Assembly: GCA_006384855.1 (NCBI GenBank)
Contig: VCJN01002650.1
Coordinates: 124,001-188,000, forward strand
Source of the DNA: Tetraselmis striata
Taxonomy: Eukaryota; Chlorophyta; Chlorodendrophyceae; Chlorodendrales; Chlorodendraceae
Reading direction: 5' to 3'
DNA: 64,000 nt
The notes beneath the pieces were generated by a model. That model was not told the origin of the DNA. It searched no databases and saw nothing but the letters and a program-made list of their open reading frames with translations. The stretch's first letter is position 1; each line of letters begins with the position of its first letter. Both the position numbers and the translations under genes were made by a program. Below, one piece after another: positions 44,520 through 59,480 of this stretch.

Positions 44520-45110
44520 GGGCGATGAGCCGCAGAATATCGGTGGTAGATGTCTTGAAGAAGGCGTCCAGCATGTCCTGGCCGCACGCCCAGTGCCCGA
44601 CGTGGGCGATGACTCGTGCCGACCTGTAGCGGTCCCAAAGCCACTGCGCGAGGGACTTGCGTCCGGAGTGGTTGCCGACGCGGTCCAGGGATGTCGTTCA
44701 GGTGGCTGGGTCGGGGAATTATAAGGCGCGCGCGTCGGTGGCCTGGAATGCCGAATTGAAACCCGAGTAGCGGGTGGGGTGGAAGTCATGGGGGCCGACG
44801 CGGGAGGACTTGGGGGCGGCCAGCCGGCGGCCTTCCAGGGGCGGGCGGAACACTCGGAGGTAGTCCTTGAACAAGTCGACGGGGCGGGTAGCCAGACAAG
44901 GCACGTGGTCGAGGATGTAGGCGAAGCATTTGTGCCGGGCGTCGACATTCTTGTCGATGTATTAGTCCACGCGCACGCGGATGTAGCTGCACCCAAGCTC
45001 GGCGTCGAAGAGCGCACGCAAACCGCACCGAGCTCCGCGTAGGAGACGGCGCCCGAGCCGGACACGTGGTAGTCGAAGGCGAGCACAGCGGCAGCGGCAC
45101 GGCGGAGGAA
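44520..45110 (-). pseudogene. Tyrosine recombinase remnant
   Basis: Frames alternate, but the pieces FDAELGCSYIRVRVD, NIDARHKCFAYILDHV, RPVDLFKDYLRVFRPP, NHSGRKSLAQWLWDR and VIAHVGHWACGQDMLDAFFK follow in order. H-S-G-R and the later G-H-W correspond to the H-x-x-R and (H/W) boxes of tyrosine recombinases. The tyrosine nucleophile position, expected close to DAFFK, reads Phe in this frame. The protein is also frameshifted near 44700-45000. It is surely inactive. Confidence 0.55.
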
Positions 45111-46143
45111 CCCCAGGTTCAGGAATAAGGTAATCCACAATCGCCGCGGTGCCGCCGAAATAAGCTGACGACAAGGATAAATAATCTCGATGTAAAATCG
45201 CACGGCGGTCCGGGACCCGGCCAGGGAGATGGCCCTCGGCGGGGCGAGTGGTCCGGCGTTCCAGAATGGGGACGAGGGCGCTGATGCCCTCGTCCTTGCA
45301 TGGGTTCACCGCGGGTTGTCCCGCGAGGCGCAGATGCGGGAGCTGTCGTCGGCGATATGCTAGTCGGAGATGGCCGACAGGCGGTTTTTATAGCGATGGC
45401 AGACTACGGGGCGAGGGGCCTGTCGCTCATGCAGTGGTAGATGTAGCCGCGCATGAGGCCAAGGGTGGCGGGCAGGGAGGTTGCGCCACGCGACGTGCAT
45501 AAGGAGCAGCAATCGCATATACTATAGTGTCGGTGTTAGGTGTCGGTAGCAGGTGTCGGTGGTAGAGGAGCGGCGCCAATATAAACAAGGTCTGCCAGGC
45601 CGTCGGCTCCCACAAGCAAGCGGCGACACTCAAGCAGGTGGGTGGCGGGCACCCGGCACCGCGGCACCCGGTGTAGCACACGCGATACTAGTGTAAAACT
45701 CAGAGGCACCAGTGTCCAGGCGTCTCGCGCACCGGGCACACAAAGCCATCCGGCAGCTTGCGCAGGCGAATGGAATAAGGTCCCCGGGACCATCGCCCGA
45801 CAGCCGCGGCCGCGAGCGGATGGCCTGGGCAGATAGGCCGTCAATCGGGACGGCAGGGGGCACTTGAATCAGTACGACACCCTTGGCGGTGGGGCCCTTG
45901 TAGACGCGGTGAGCGAGGACATGATCATTGGTCCGGCTGGCGTCTCTCCATTCTGGGGAGGTGAATATAGCGTGGCTCCGGCGCAACTATGCGACTACCT
46001 GCGCGCCCCCCGTGAGGTGCCAATATGGGGCCTCGGCCCAGACTTGGAGGACAAAAATGCCCGCCGTTGTCGATGGGGCGACGGCGTAGCACGTCCAAAA
46101 GTGGCGGAGGATGCCACGTACTGCGGCCAAAAGGGGGGGGGGT

Positions 46144-46857
46144 TCAGTAGACCCGGTGGCCCGCCAAGTCGTGGGCCAGCTGTCGATCGCCGCCCAGGAG
46201 GGCGCGGCAGAGCGAGATGCGGCCGAGGGGTAGTCGGAGCAGGCGTCGACGTCGAAGGGGCCGCAGCGGCGTCCGGCTTGTAGAAGATGGCGTCAAGGAG
46301 TCGCCATTCTTGGTCGTCCATAGCACGCGAAGCCGGGAGAGGCAGTCGGCGAGGGTGTGCTCCCGGCCCGGGATGTGTCGAGCGATGAGCTCGATATCAA
46401 AGCGCTCCAGGAAGCCGAGGAGCCACGTGAGCAGCGCGAGGGAGTCCGGGTGAGGTGAGGCGCCCTTGTAGACCGCGCTCACGGAGGAGTGTTTGTCGAG
46501 GCGGAAGAGAACGCTCGATCCGCTCGATGAAGAGCTCGCGGAGGTGCCCCAGCACTCCTACTGCTCCATAGCAAAGGCGGAGTGGAGGCGGGTGTTGCCT
46601 CACCATACCCCGCCCGTCCAGCCCGAGGCGTCCGATGTAATGACCTCGAAGCCAGCGGAGCCATCCAAGGGGAGTTTGGGGTCGCTGGGGAGGCGGGGGA
46701 TCATGGCTTTGGTCCATATACCGGGGAAAGCGGCGACCCGGCGATAGCTGCGCCCGAGGGGCAGGATGGGGTCACAGAGGGAGGGGGGCGGGCATGACGT
46801 GCCGGCTGCCAGGGTGTGGCGCCACGAAAGTAGGTCCGCACGCGCCGCTGGGTCCAC
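46144..46857 (-). pseudogene. RNase H remnant of the YR retrotransposon
   Basis: The start is seen as GFEVITSDASGWTGGVW (46600-46857 frame, with the D-A-S-G core) and the end as ELIARHIPGREHTLADCLSR (46144-46482 frame, with the final Asp). The middle is shifted between frames. Confidence 0.6.
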
Positions 46858-47913
46858 GACGCAGGGTTCCGCAAGGTCCCAACCGTCGGTCGGGTTGGTC
46901 GAAGCGGTGCGATGACGAGTTTACTTTGTGGGCAGCATGTCCGGGCAGTAGACCAGACAAGATCACTGAACTTGATCGCCGATGAATGAGGCCGAAGTAT
47001 TCAGGGGAGCCATTCCCGAGGCGTTGACCTAGGCCACAAGGTCGTCCGCGTGGGCCAAGAGCTTGCATCGGGCCGCCGAGACGTACGGCGATTGTACGCC
47101 GGACCGTGTCAATGAGGACGCCGACGAACTCGCGTCGAGTAGTAAGAGGGCCACTCGTTCTTGGCTTGATCGGGATGATATACTTGTGCAGCGTGTTAAC
47201 GCACGAGAAGTACATCAAGTCATGTTGCCACGGCGGGGACATGAGCTGTCGAACTTGAAGAGGATATCGTCCATTTCAGTGCCCGCGACGTAGAAATCGG
47301 CACAAGGGGCCTCGGGCTACCCGGGCACGCAGAGTTGGAGACCCTCTTTCAGCATGATGTCGCGGAAGACATGGGCCCATCGCTATTGAAGCGCCGGAGC
47401 CTGGCGATGGCCGAACGGGGCAAAGCAGTAGCGGTAGTACTTCTTCGTGGCCGGGTATTGGCAGCCTTGGTAGCATGCACATTCCGATGAGGCGGTGGCC
47501 CAGCAGAAGACGTCGGCGATCGTGTCAACTCTATCGATCTTTCCAAGGGCATCCCCCAGCTGAAGAGACAAAAGTACACCGTGAATGTCGCTGAGATGGC
47601 CCGAAGCCCGGGCTAAAAAGTCAGTAACACCGGATTGTTTGAAGTCCACGACGCCGCGGACTTTGTACGTTGGTACGGCCTTGATCATGTACGCGATCAT
47701 GTTGGCGACCCACGGGAAGTAGTGAAGGGGCCCTTCACTACAGAAGCCGTGCGCGATGATGCGGTCGAAGTCCACGCGTGAGGCGTTGTTGAAGCACAAC
47801 TTGTAGTTGTCCTTGCGGGATCGAGGGGGGCGGCCCGTCCGAAGTAGGAAAGGGCGCCCTCGAGCAGTTGCGCCTTCAAGTCCGATGGCACGTACGTGCG
47901 GGCTCATCAGCAC
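46772..47913 (-). pseudogene. Reverse transcriptase remnant of the YR retrotransposon
   Basis: The upstream frame (47383-47913) has YKVRGVVDFKQSGVTDF, LGKIDRVDTIADVF with a catalytic-type Asp, and YCFAPFGHRQAPALQ, the RT motif before the active site. The active site itself lies at about 47254-47275 and reads EMDDILFKFDS, where YxDD or FxDD is usual. The thumb follows in 46772-47242 (REFVGVLIDTVRRTIAV). At least three frame changes separate these parts. Confidence 0.6.
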
Positions 47914-49171
47914 GGCTGCAGTGTTACCTCACTCGTAGGCCGAGCGTGTAGACGCCGCAGATTCTGTCGTTGACCCCGGCTTAACCCTGATACCACTCCG
48001 CCCAGCTCAAGGCATGGTTCGGGGGTTGGTTCACGTTAGCGTGCACGTGAGGGGCGCGATATCGCCGCAGTACCCCAGCTCCATATAGCGGCGGTTCAAG
48101 GCTTTCCGGGGGACTAAGGGTTTGAAGGAGCTGCGCCACACGACGCGGATCCCGTCAATCAATGAAAGCCAGTAGCTCAGCCTCATAGGCGCCGAGGGGG
48201 TGGCTGGCAGACCGAGTCTAGCACCCAGATGGGTGAGCATCAGCTTCATGTAAGCTTCGCCGTCGGGAAGAGCAGATGGGCATGCAATCGCCGCCCTCCA
48301 GGTCAGCGTAGGTTACATGGATGATGTGGAATCTCACCGTTGCGCAGGTTCGTACGACCAATGCATGCGTGGTCGACGCCGAAATTGCGCAGCAGGCGGA
48401 TAGCGATGAACGAAGGGTGGTGGAATCCGTGTGGCCCGGGCTTCACGGGCCCCACGCTTGCCCGTGTCACTGGTCCGAGGAGGGACCAGCGGGTCAGGCT
48501 GGGGGTGGCCAACTTGCCCACCAACGCGTGCAACTGACAGCATTTGGGGCAGGGTTGGGTGATAGGCTCGTCTGCCGGGTGCTTGTTGGTCTTGTGGTCA
48601 CCGAGGCCGTAAGCGCATGCCTTGGGGTCCGACGAGGCGGGGCGACTGGGGACAGGGGGGCTCGGCGCCCGGGGCGGCCCGAGCTGCCGCGGAGCTCATC
48701 CAAGCAGCTGATGTTGAGGAGGCCGCGCGCAGCCGAGATGAGCTGACGTTGGAGGTTGTCTTGCAGGTGCGGTGCCACCCTTTCCCGGAGCAAGTCCATA
48801 TATATGCTTGGCATGCGGAAGCAGGAACCACATTTCGAACATGGACATCTCGCGGGAGGCCATGTAGGTGCGGTGGTACCTCTGCATATGCACGGCGTGC
48901 ATGAAGCGGCGGCGTGCATGAAGCGCGGATGCGGCCCGTGACGCCGAGGAGGGTCTTCACGCGCCGCCCACCGTGGGGGGACGGGGGGTCGTCGAAGAGC
49001 GGGGAGTCGACCACATGCAATAGCTCCCATTGTCAAAACAGCATGTTGACGTGCTAGGACTGCATGTGGTGTCGGTCGGGGTAGTCTTGAGAGGGCAGGT
49101 TAGCGGGGGGCTGGAGGCCGTGGAGCTCGTTCCACTGTCGGGCTTAGTCGCTAGCTGGCTTAGCGGCTAGT

Positions 49172-49474
49172 CTATCGAGCTGTGCCACGTACGCCCGGTT
49201 GATGTATAGTGCAATGGGGAGCTGAGAGGGCGGTCGCACGCGTCGGGGTGGTCCTTGGAGCCATGATATGACTTAATGTAGGTGCGGCAGGGTGTGTCGC
49301 CCCATCAGTGGGTGTGGAGCAGCGCCGCTGGTGATGGGTATTAGTTGCTAGAGCTGCCGGGACGGGGCGCGTCGTGCCAGCATGGGCTTGGGCCTTCGTG
49401 TTTTGGTTATCCTTTACCACTTGATCGACCTTGTTGGTGAGGGGGGCGATGGCCTTGACCAGCTTGCTGTACAC
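49172..49474 (-). pseudogene. Gag-like frame of the YR retrotransposon
   Basis: The 100-codon frame begins with a helical segment containing KAIAPLTNKVDQVVKDNQNT and continues as Thr/Pro/His-rich sequence. Position at the 5' end of the element suggests gag. There is no sequence signature. Confidence 0.3.
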
Positions 49475-49499
49475 ATCACTTCCCGCGGTAACCCGTACG

Positions 49500-50530
49500 A
49501 CATTGCGAGAACTGATGCCCGAATATTAAAACGTTATACTGGAATGCGGTTCGCACCGTTGGTACAGTGTTGACATGCGGCAACGCGACGCGCACGTCGC
49601 GCGGCCCATTGCCCATGCTCTAGCCCCTAGGATAGCCAGTCCCCGACTGTTTGCCCCCGACACCGCGACCGCCCGTAGCGCTAGCAATGCCTCAATACGC
49701 GGAGATGGTAGGGGGTCTCGACCGCCACGTCCGGGCAGGCGGCGTGATGCTGGATCTTTGTGGTGACCCCGTAGCAACCGAAATGCGCGCCGCTCCCATC
49801 CACCAGCTTCGCTCGCCCCAATGCCGTTGGCTAGGTCGGACGAGTTGGGGAACAACGTACACTGTCCAGGCTTTCTATTTTGACTAAATTCCCTTTATAT
49901 GATCGCTTTTGGCTCTAGTGGCGTATGGTGTCAGCAAAATGCGAATCCGTGATGTGGGGTGGTCAATCGGGTGGGAGTCACGAGGGTGGACCTCGCGGCC
50001 ACCGTCCCGGGACATCCACGTACCCCCATCCAGCGGCTATGATCGACCAATATCGTCGAAGGGGGCAGGGGTTAGGCCTACGGAGTGGGCGGGAGCTGGT
50101 GATCTGGCCGAGGATGTGCTAGCGGGTGATGCGTGATGCGCCGCCCGCAGTGTCGGGCGGATACTGCGGGCGGCGACGCGGGCCCCGCGGCGCAGGGACG
50201 CGGCGCGCTTTAACCTATTATTCACACCGTATTCGGGTCGTGGAATGTCGTACGGGTCACCGCGGGAAGCGATGTCGGCAGGGGTGAGGCTGAACGGGGA
50301 AGATTGGGTCGGGGCTTCGGCGGTACCGGGGAAGGCGTTGGGGCTTGCGTTGGCGGCCGAGCCGGGGCCGGTGCCGGGAGCGGCGTCGCCGGCGGCGGCC
50401 TCACGGGGGTAATTCCATCCGCAAGACCATGTATTGACGCACGCTCGGGCAGCGGAGTGCTCAGTCGGCGGGTGGACCGGGTCGTGATCGTGGCGGGCAG
50501 CATGATGTCGGGCTGTACCGGTATTCGGTG
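49500..50530. other. Accessory region, no gene seen
   Basis: The GC-rich stretch has frames in all phases without recognisable motifs. Confidence 0.35.
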
Positions 50531-50830
50531 TTATTGAGGGACGGCCGATTTGCCCGACTCAATAGTATCGTCAATGACAATCAGCCCCCTACGGTTGCGC
50601 ACGCCCAAGCAGCATTCGCAAATCACTTGGGCAGCTGACGGGAGGTCGGCTCCAAGCTCCTCGGCGGCCCAGGCGGCAACAACGATGGTGCCGGCACATG
50701 TGGTGCAATTGAAGGCGTAAACTCCGTCGGCCTCCTCGTTGACGGAATGATGGTCGTCGCTCGGGTGGCCGCAACCGAAGCACACTTAGTTATGCCCGCA
50801 GTTGGGACAGTACATGGTACAGTCCTGTTG
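50531..50830 (-). pseudogene. Cys-rich (zinc-ribbon-like) ORF with an in-frame stop
   Basis: The minus-strand frame reads MYCPNCGHN, a TAA stop at 50786-50788, then VCFGCGHPSDDHH, FNCTTCAG and ICECCLG. The paired C-x2-C units suit a zinc ribbon or a small metal-binding domain. The stop splits it, so it is either decayed or starts after the stop. The segment overlaps a repeat copy (50801-50937). Family unknown. Confidence 0.3.
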
Positions 50831-51340
50831 TTGTGGTCCTCGGCCCGGTTCAAACCGGTATACAAGCTCTACAATCTCGGATGATGACATCCAAGTCCGA
50901 TGGGCACCTTTTCCGAGCCAAACTTGATATCTCAACATGGTTTCGGAGCTAAGGTGGCGAGCGTGTACGGCAAGAGACCGGGGTTCAATTCCCGCTTGTA
51001 GCATTTCAAGACTCCATGGGTTCTCCTTCGTCCCCTATATCCGGTGGAAGTCCGATCCGTAGCTTCCGGTGATGCGAATTCAACAATTGTCAAGGTTTTC
51101 CTACATCAAGTCTAAGGTGCAGATGATTCCGGCTCCTATGGCTCAGGTCCTTGGATCTCTACCCGGTCTTTCCGGTCCTACCACTCGTCGGGACCAAGAG
51201 GGGTGTTGGGACAGTACCTCGTAAAATCTTGTGGCTGTGGTCCCCGGCCCGGTTCAGCAGACCGGTATACAAGCTTTGTAACATCGGATGACAACATCCA
51301 AGTCCGATGGTCACCTTTTTCGAGCTTGATATCTCAACAC
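50801..51340 (+). repeat. Direct repeat of about 136 bp, two copies
   Basis: Copies at about 50801-50937 and 51205-51340 share TTGGGACAGTAC, CGGCCCGGTTCA, ACCGGTATACAAGCT, ACATCCAAGTCCGATGG and CTTGATATCTCAACA with small changes between. The first copy is followed directly by tRNA-like sequence. Confidence 0.7.
50938..51003 (+). repeat. tRNA-like sequence
   Basis: GGAGCTAAGGTGGCGAGCG resembles an A box and D arm, and GGGTTCAATTCC is B-box-like. No acceptor stem pairs, so it is a SINE head or tRNA pseudogene. Its position next to the repeat copy suggests both belong to one SINE family. Confidence 0.4.
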
Positions 51341-51361
51341 CCGCGACCGGTGACTGCGTTG

Positions 51362-51900
51362 TCATCGTGAGCCAACAAAGGTAGTCACTCCGTGGTTGTT
51401 GTGGCGCTTCCAATTGGGGAGGCGGTTGCTGCTACGGTACGACGAGTATCGCTGGCCGTTAACTTGGGCAGCCATGCAGTGAGCTTCCGAGTCGATCTCC
51501 AGGAGACGTACGTTGCGGTCAGTGTACTCGAAGAACGCAGAACGGTCGACATCCATCAGTCTTGCGATGGTGTCGCGATGGGCCAGAGCTTGGGAGAGCA
51601 GTACCAAGTTGGTAAGGTGGAACCAGTCGGAGAGGTGCACCTCGGCAGCGTCGTGCAACTAATTCGCCCATTGCCCATGTGTGAAGGTTGCATACATGTT
51701 GTGGGCGATCCATGCTCTTCATATAGTTCCGGCGCATGTCTCAGTGGCAGCTCGTGCATGCACATGAGGACGCTCGTCGGCGGCCGGGCCGCCCGAGCCG
51801 GAAACCAAGGAGAAACGCATGTGGGTGGCATGCTTGTGCAGGGAGGCAAGGGCACAGTTTTCCGGGTGACTAGTTACGCTGTCGTCGGTTACACATGCTG
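51362..51900 (-). pseudogene. Unrecognised ORF pieces
   Basis: The frame 51362-51658 reads VHLSDWFHLTNLVLLSQALA, then LMDVDRSAFFEYTDRNVRLL, which looks like a real folded protein. A neighbouring frame (51519-51737) adds LRRNYMKSMDRPQHV-like sequence with HTWAMGELVARR. It may be a decayed transposase. I cannot name it. Confidence 0.25.
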
Positions 51901-52141
51901 AAAGGAACGGCTGTTGTGAGAAACAGCCCCGGCTGCCCCCCTAATTTATAACAAACGCAAGTCATTTTTATAGACAGTCCCGGGCAGCACAGTCCCATGT
52001 TTTTTGGCAGTTGGATTCACTCACGGATTCAACCGCCACTTACAAATCATTGTGACAATAGTTTTCTATTTCTTGGTCTTGATCTTCCTCCTTCCTCCTT
52101 CCTCATCCGTCATCTGCAGAAACCCAGTGTGGCCCTGCCCC

Positions 52142-52240
52142 GCATGTCACCCAAAAAAATGCCACGGAGCGTCCCAATAGGTTCTGAAGGTGTCCTTGTC
52201 GCCAATCTCGTTCCAGATCAGCATGCGGTGCTTGTCCCAC
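52142..52240 (-). CDS. Possible exon of an unknown minus-strand gene
   Basis: After a possible acceptor (GTTGCAG) the minus strand reads RRAWDKHRMLIWNEIGDKDT followed by FRTYWDAPWHFFG and a stop. The aromatic-rich sequence looks selected rather than random. No upstream exon was found and no family is recognised. Confidence 0.25.
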
Positions 52241-52819
52241 GCACGCCTTCTGCAACGCCCCCGAGATGCCGCACACCGCAGTCAAGCAAATAATCCCGCA
52301 GCTCCCGGCTTATTTGTGACGGCGGCTCCGTCACGAGGCTTGCCTGAGCCAGAGCAGCCACTGCTTCGAGCTGCGGCCTTGCGAAGCCGCCCATATGTTA
52401 CATATTGGCATGACAACACCTCAAAGTGGTAAGAGATCCGGCATGTGTCCTCTTGTCAGGACTTATTGCAAACAATTTGTGGAGTTGGAAAGGAATGGTG
52501 GGGCTTGCCCGAAACTTCGAGAGCTTGTTTCAAGACAGCCCCGAGGCGAATCTCACTGTCTTTGTTCTCCATGTTATCACTGCGAGTCTTGTGCTTGTGC
52601 ACGTCCGCACTCGACGCGTGGTGGCTGCAGGGGCCCGCCCGCCACGAGCATTCGCGGCGGTGCCAACGACTCCCCACCCGCGGGCCCAGGATGGGCCATG
52701 GACTCGGCGGCCGGATGCGCCGCGCCAGCCTCTGGTCACGTCCCACAAGGGCCCGCGCTCCGGGCTTGGCACTGGAAGGGACGAACGGGCTCATCCCGAG
52801 AGCGCATCCTAGCTGAATG

Positions 52820-55247
52820 ATCTGCCATCGTGTGCAACTCATGTTGCTTTTCGGCGCTCGTCTTGGAAGTCGCCATCTTGGAAAGGGACCTGAGCCACGT
52901 ACAATGGAGCTCATGAAGGCCGGCGTGGCGCGAAGATGGGCGGGGTCGGTGGCTATATGTCTGCTGCTGCGCGCAGCGGGCTACCGAGCAGCATCGCCCC
53001 TATTCATGTATAGCAGTGTCTATTGACTCCTACATGCATGCTAAAAAGCACTTGTGGCGTCGTCGAAAATGTGGTCGTCGCTATACATATGTGCGTAATG
53101 TGTGTCGTCTGCTTTAGATTGTTTTATAATACGGTGGATGAAGGGAATGCTCCGAAACCATGCAATATCGATCGTGCTTGTTGCATCATACTGGTACTTC
53201 TATTATTTTCTATATTTGCGCGTGCTGCAGCATGTACACTGCCTCCATATATTTGTTTTATACCACCGGGTCCTCATGCTACTACTGAATATACCTGATG
53301 CCATGTAAATCATATATAGAGGGAGATAGAAGAGCAGAGAGAAACCCTACATGAAGCTACAATATACGTGTTGGAGGGTTATATCGTGTATACGACACAG
53401 ACTATGTTTTCCATCGGCATATCTAATGATCGAACGCATAAATTTTACAATATTTCCGCATTGTAGGGACGCGGATAGATGTAGTGGCTGATTCGAGCGC
53501 ATTGGATTCTATTGTAAATTACTATTCTGCCGCCGAATATATAGTTTGGAGCTTTATTATTGTTGGGCGGTGAGCAGTGACCCATCTCGTTCATGATCCA
53601 TACAGCAACAACTGCTCCAACACCACATCACCAATCAGCATGCTGAAGCAGCAAGCTGCGCAATAATGTGCAGCATATATTGTTATCAGCGCGCTGCACA
53701 AGACCGCCCGATTCGCCAAAGATATCTTATTTGTCCAAGCGACTACACAAGATATAGAAAAACCAAAAAGGACCCCGCCAGCAACACTTTGCGCGATGAT
53801 TTGGCATCATGTGGTCGTGCTTATTTGTCAAGCACAGCTTCTCATACTTGCACAGCGCTGACGGTTGCAATAATAACGACTGAAACTAAAAAAAAATAGG
53901 TAGGCGTCTTGAAATCGCGGGCAGAGGGGTGCACTTCACCGGACTGCAAGGACTACAACAGTACAACTCCTTCAGTTTAACGTGGTATTTCTTTGACAGA
54001 GTAGCAGTAGATCTTTGCTGAAATAAGTGAGTAAGATGGCGCGAGTCGTGCACGGGGCATGCCCCAGAACTGCTGTCCGCCACCCACCATGCGGGAAAAT
54101 AGCTAAATAGCTGCAATGATGAGAGGGCTGCTGGTGAGTGAGACTGGCAGGCAGCCCCCAGCACAAGCTCTGTTTTAAGCGCCCCCCCCCCCCCCCCCCC
54201 CCCGGGGCTAGCCCTTTAGGGGTGTTGCTGCTGAGCCTCCTGGCTTTGATCAGTGTATAGCCACAGAAGATCCTGTACCCCATTGCGTAACAAGCAACCC
54301 CCCATTTTCTTTCAAACAGGCGTCGGACTCCCATTTCAACAAGGTGCCAGCCTCCCCCCCCCCCCCCCCCCCCCCAATCCCCCAGTCCATGCTGAAACTA
54401 CTTATACTACGCGCAGCGGTGAGACACAAGGTGCTGCTGATGACAATGAATCATGCCCGGCGGCCCCTCCTCGCGTAATAACAATGAATCGTGCCCTACG
54501 GCCCCTACCAGCCCGCTCTGTAATTGGGTTACCGGGTCGAAAACATAGTGAATGGTTTTGCTGCAGTAACGGCTCGGGAAATCCGTGTGATATTCGTGTT
54601 TTAGTATGATATATCTCCAGATCAATAAAGTTATCTTTCTTCGCAGGGAGGCGGGTAAGAATGGACATGATAGATACCACGGCAAACCCAACGCCAAAGC
54701 GTGGTTACGTACATGCGATCCATGATGTGTTGTTGCTGACAGACGCTGTGTGCTGTGATGTGTGTGCACGCGTGTGTGGTACTCATAAGAGTACTGCTGA
54801 TGGCAGGATAATTCTGACTATTTTCCACAACAGGGCTGAGGGATGCCGTTGCACCACCGGCGCATTCAAATTTCGTACTATCTCGTCCAGTCGTCCTGGA
54901 GGACACTGACTACGCTGATGCATGATTGCATGCTTCGCACTGTGCGAAGTCGACCACACGTATCAGCAGCCTTATGCCCACATCAGAAAACAGCACTATG
55001 ATGTCAAGGACATCATATCCCTAATTGTCCCTCCAGTGCTGCACAAACCAGGGGGGGGGGGGGGGTAGGCTGCAGGCAACAAAATGGCATCAATGCGTTG
55101 GGTGCCAAATATGAAATTGGTGTGGGTATGGATGTTCAATGGAGGAATGGGCGGAGGTCCGTTCCACGCGGAAGCCGCCGTCTATGTTTGGTTTCTAACA
55201 AGGAGCACGCAGCTACTAGCTGGAGCGCCGGCCCTTAGCCATACGCT
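52820..55247. other. Intergenic and AT-rich region, no gene seen
   Basis: 53000-53560 is AT-rich. C tracts lie at 54182-54202 and 54355-54375, and a G tract at 55051-55066. The frames present are short or cross homopolymers. Confidence 0.45.
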
Positions 55248-58214
<2,967 letters not shown>

Positions 58215-58679
58215 GTTGCTGTGATAACAGATGCCGTTGGGTGTCGCGGAGGTGCAGCTTCAGTGGGGAGTGCGGTGGGTGTGGCAATCAAGATGGACGC
58301 CGCGCCGCGTGATGGTGGCGGCGCGCAGTCGTCGCGGCGGTACGGCGGCACCGGGCGGGCACCGGACAGTAATAAAAATAATCCTTACCCGTACGGATCG
58401 ACACGCGCAGTAGCGACTAGTAGTTCCAAGCCGTAGTTTCGTCCGAGATGATAGGAACACTACCATCCGGACACCGTAGGATGCAGTTGGAGCCGTCCGA
58501 TATCTGGCTCCGTGCGCCGTGGCTGTGCTGCGAGAGAGGCAGGGCAAGCCTCCGCCGCCGGATGCTGTGATCGGTGACGAACCCCGTAGTTATGCATTAT
58601 GATTATATTTGTCCAGCACTCCGCGAGCAGCGTACCGGTACTTGGTAACAGCACCAGTACGAATGGGTAGATTTAGGTG
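58215..58679. other. Upstream region of DapL
   Basis: GC-rich near the gene, then ordinary sequence up to the DIRS-like element. Promoter elements are not recognisable. Confidence 0.4.
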
Positions 58680-58992
58680 TTTCACAAGGATCGTCTGGTT
58701 TGCCGAAAAATGCCAGGTCTGGTTACAGGTTGTGATATTCAGGAATTTGCAGGCATACGATCCCACAGCCAGGGAGGGTTGGGCGGGCTGTGGTGCGCTC
58801 GATGGAGCGTGCCACAGCAAAGGAGAGTGACTGGTCGGTCCGCCGTGAAGGCAGGTGGTGGCTCTGACCGGCCCCCGCAATCGTGCGCGCGCACACACGC
58901 GCTACGGGCGCCGCGCCAGGGCTATCTCGTACAGGTAGAGAAACCACATAAACTAGTTTATAACATTTCACAAGGATCGTCTGGTTTGCCGA
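58680..58992 (+). repeat. 27-bp direct repeat around the left terminal repeat
   Basis: The 27 bases at 58680-58706 (beginning TTTCACAAGGATCG) recur exactly at 58966-58992, on either side of the left 174-bp repeat. The similarity continues for a few bases with a 4-base insertion (ACTAG versus A before AAAATGCC). Confidence 0.8.
58787..58960 (+). repeat. 174-bp direct terminal repeat, left copy
   Basis: It is nearly identical to 61555-61728 (one visible difference, ACTGG versus ACCGG). It lies downstream of the retrotransposon ORFs, which run on the minus strand. Confidence 0.85.
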
Positions 58993-59480
58993 CTAGAAAA
59001 TGCCGGGCGCAGCAGGCCACGGGCGGGGGTCACGGGCGGGAATGTTGAAGGCGACGACAGGCCAGCGGGGTGCGCCCACAGGAAGGCGGTCGCCGGTACG
59101 GCCAGGAATGAAGAGGTCGTGGCGCGGCTTCCAAGAGCGCATGTCGGAGCACATCTCCGAGAGGAGCTGGTACCAAGCTTTGTCAGGCCAGTAGGGAACA
59201 ATGACGATGGCTGGGGCACCGCTGGACTCAAGTTTGGAGACTAGATCGCCGATGAGGTTCCACGGAGGGTTACACCAGTTACGTTCGCAACGCCATGCAG
59301 CGTCGGAGAGGCGTAGGGCGTCGACGGCCTCGCACCGCGGGTCACGCCAACGGGCGTTGTAGCGGGGCAAGAGGGCGTTTTCAGAAGTCGCGAAGCGGTC
59401 GATGGTGCAGGCGCCCCATTTAGCAGTGAGCGAGCGAGGCGAATCGACGAGGGTTGAATTGCCAGTCGTCGCAATCAACC
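58993..59480 (-). pseudogene. Methyltransferase-like domain of the DIRS-like element
   Basis: In the frame after the shift the product reads AKWGACTIDRFATSENALLP, RYNARWRDP, NWCNPPWNLIGDLVSKLE and IVIVPYWPDKAWYQLLSEM, ending at 58993. The D-R-F-A and N-P-P-W motifs are those of the DAM-like methyltransferase region that follows RNase H in DIRS elements; N-P-P-W corresponds to the catalytic DPPY-type motif. It belongs to the RT-RNase H ORF but is out of frame with it here. It is not known whether this domain is catalytic in DIRS elements. Confidence 0.65.

Larger units (their letters stand above)
44400..49480 (-). mobile_element. Degenerate tyrosine-recombinase retrotransposon (DIRS/Ngaro-type)
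   Basis: Reading leftwards on the minus strand the order is gag-like frame (49474-49172), unassigned frames (49036-48031), reverse transcriptase (47913-46772), RNase H (46857-46144), and tyrosine recombinase (about 45110-44520). All parts are broken by frameshifts and stops. The order gag, RT, RNase H, YR on one strand fits YR retrotransposons. I see no methyltransferase domain after RNase H, unlike the element at 58.8-61.7 kb. Terminal repeats were not found. The limits given are approximate. Confidence 0.6.
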
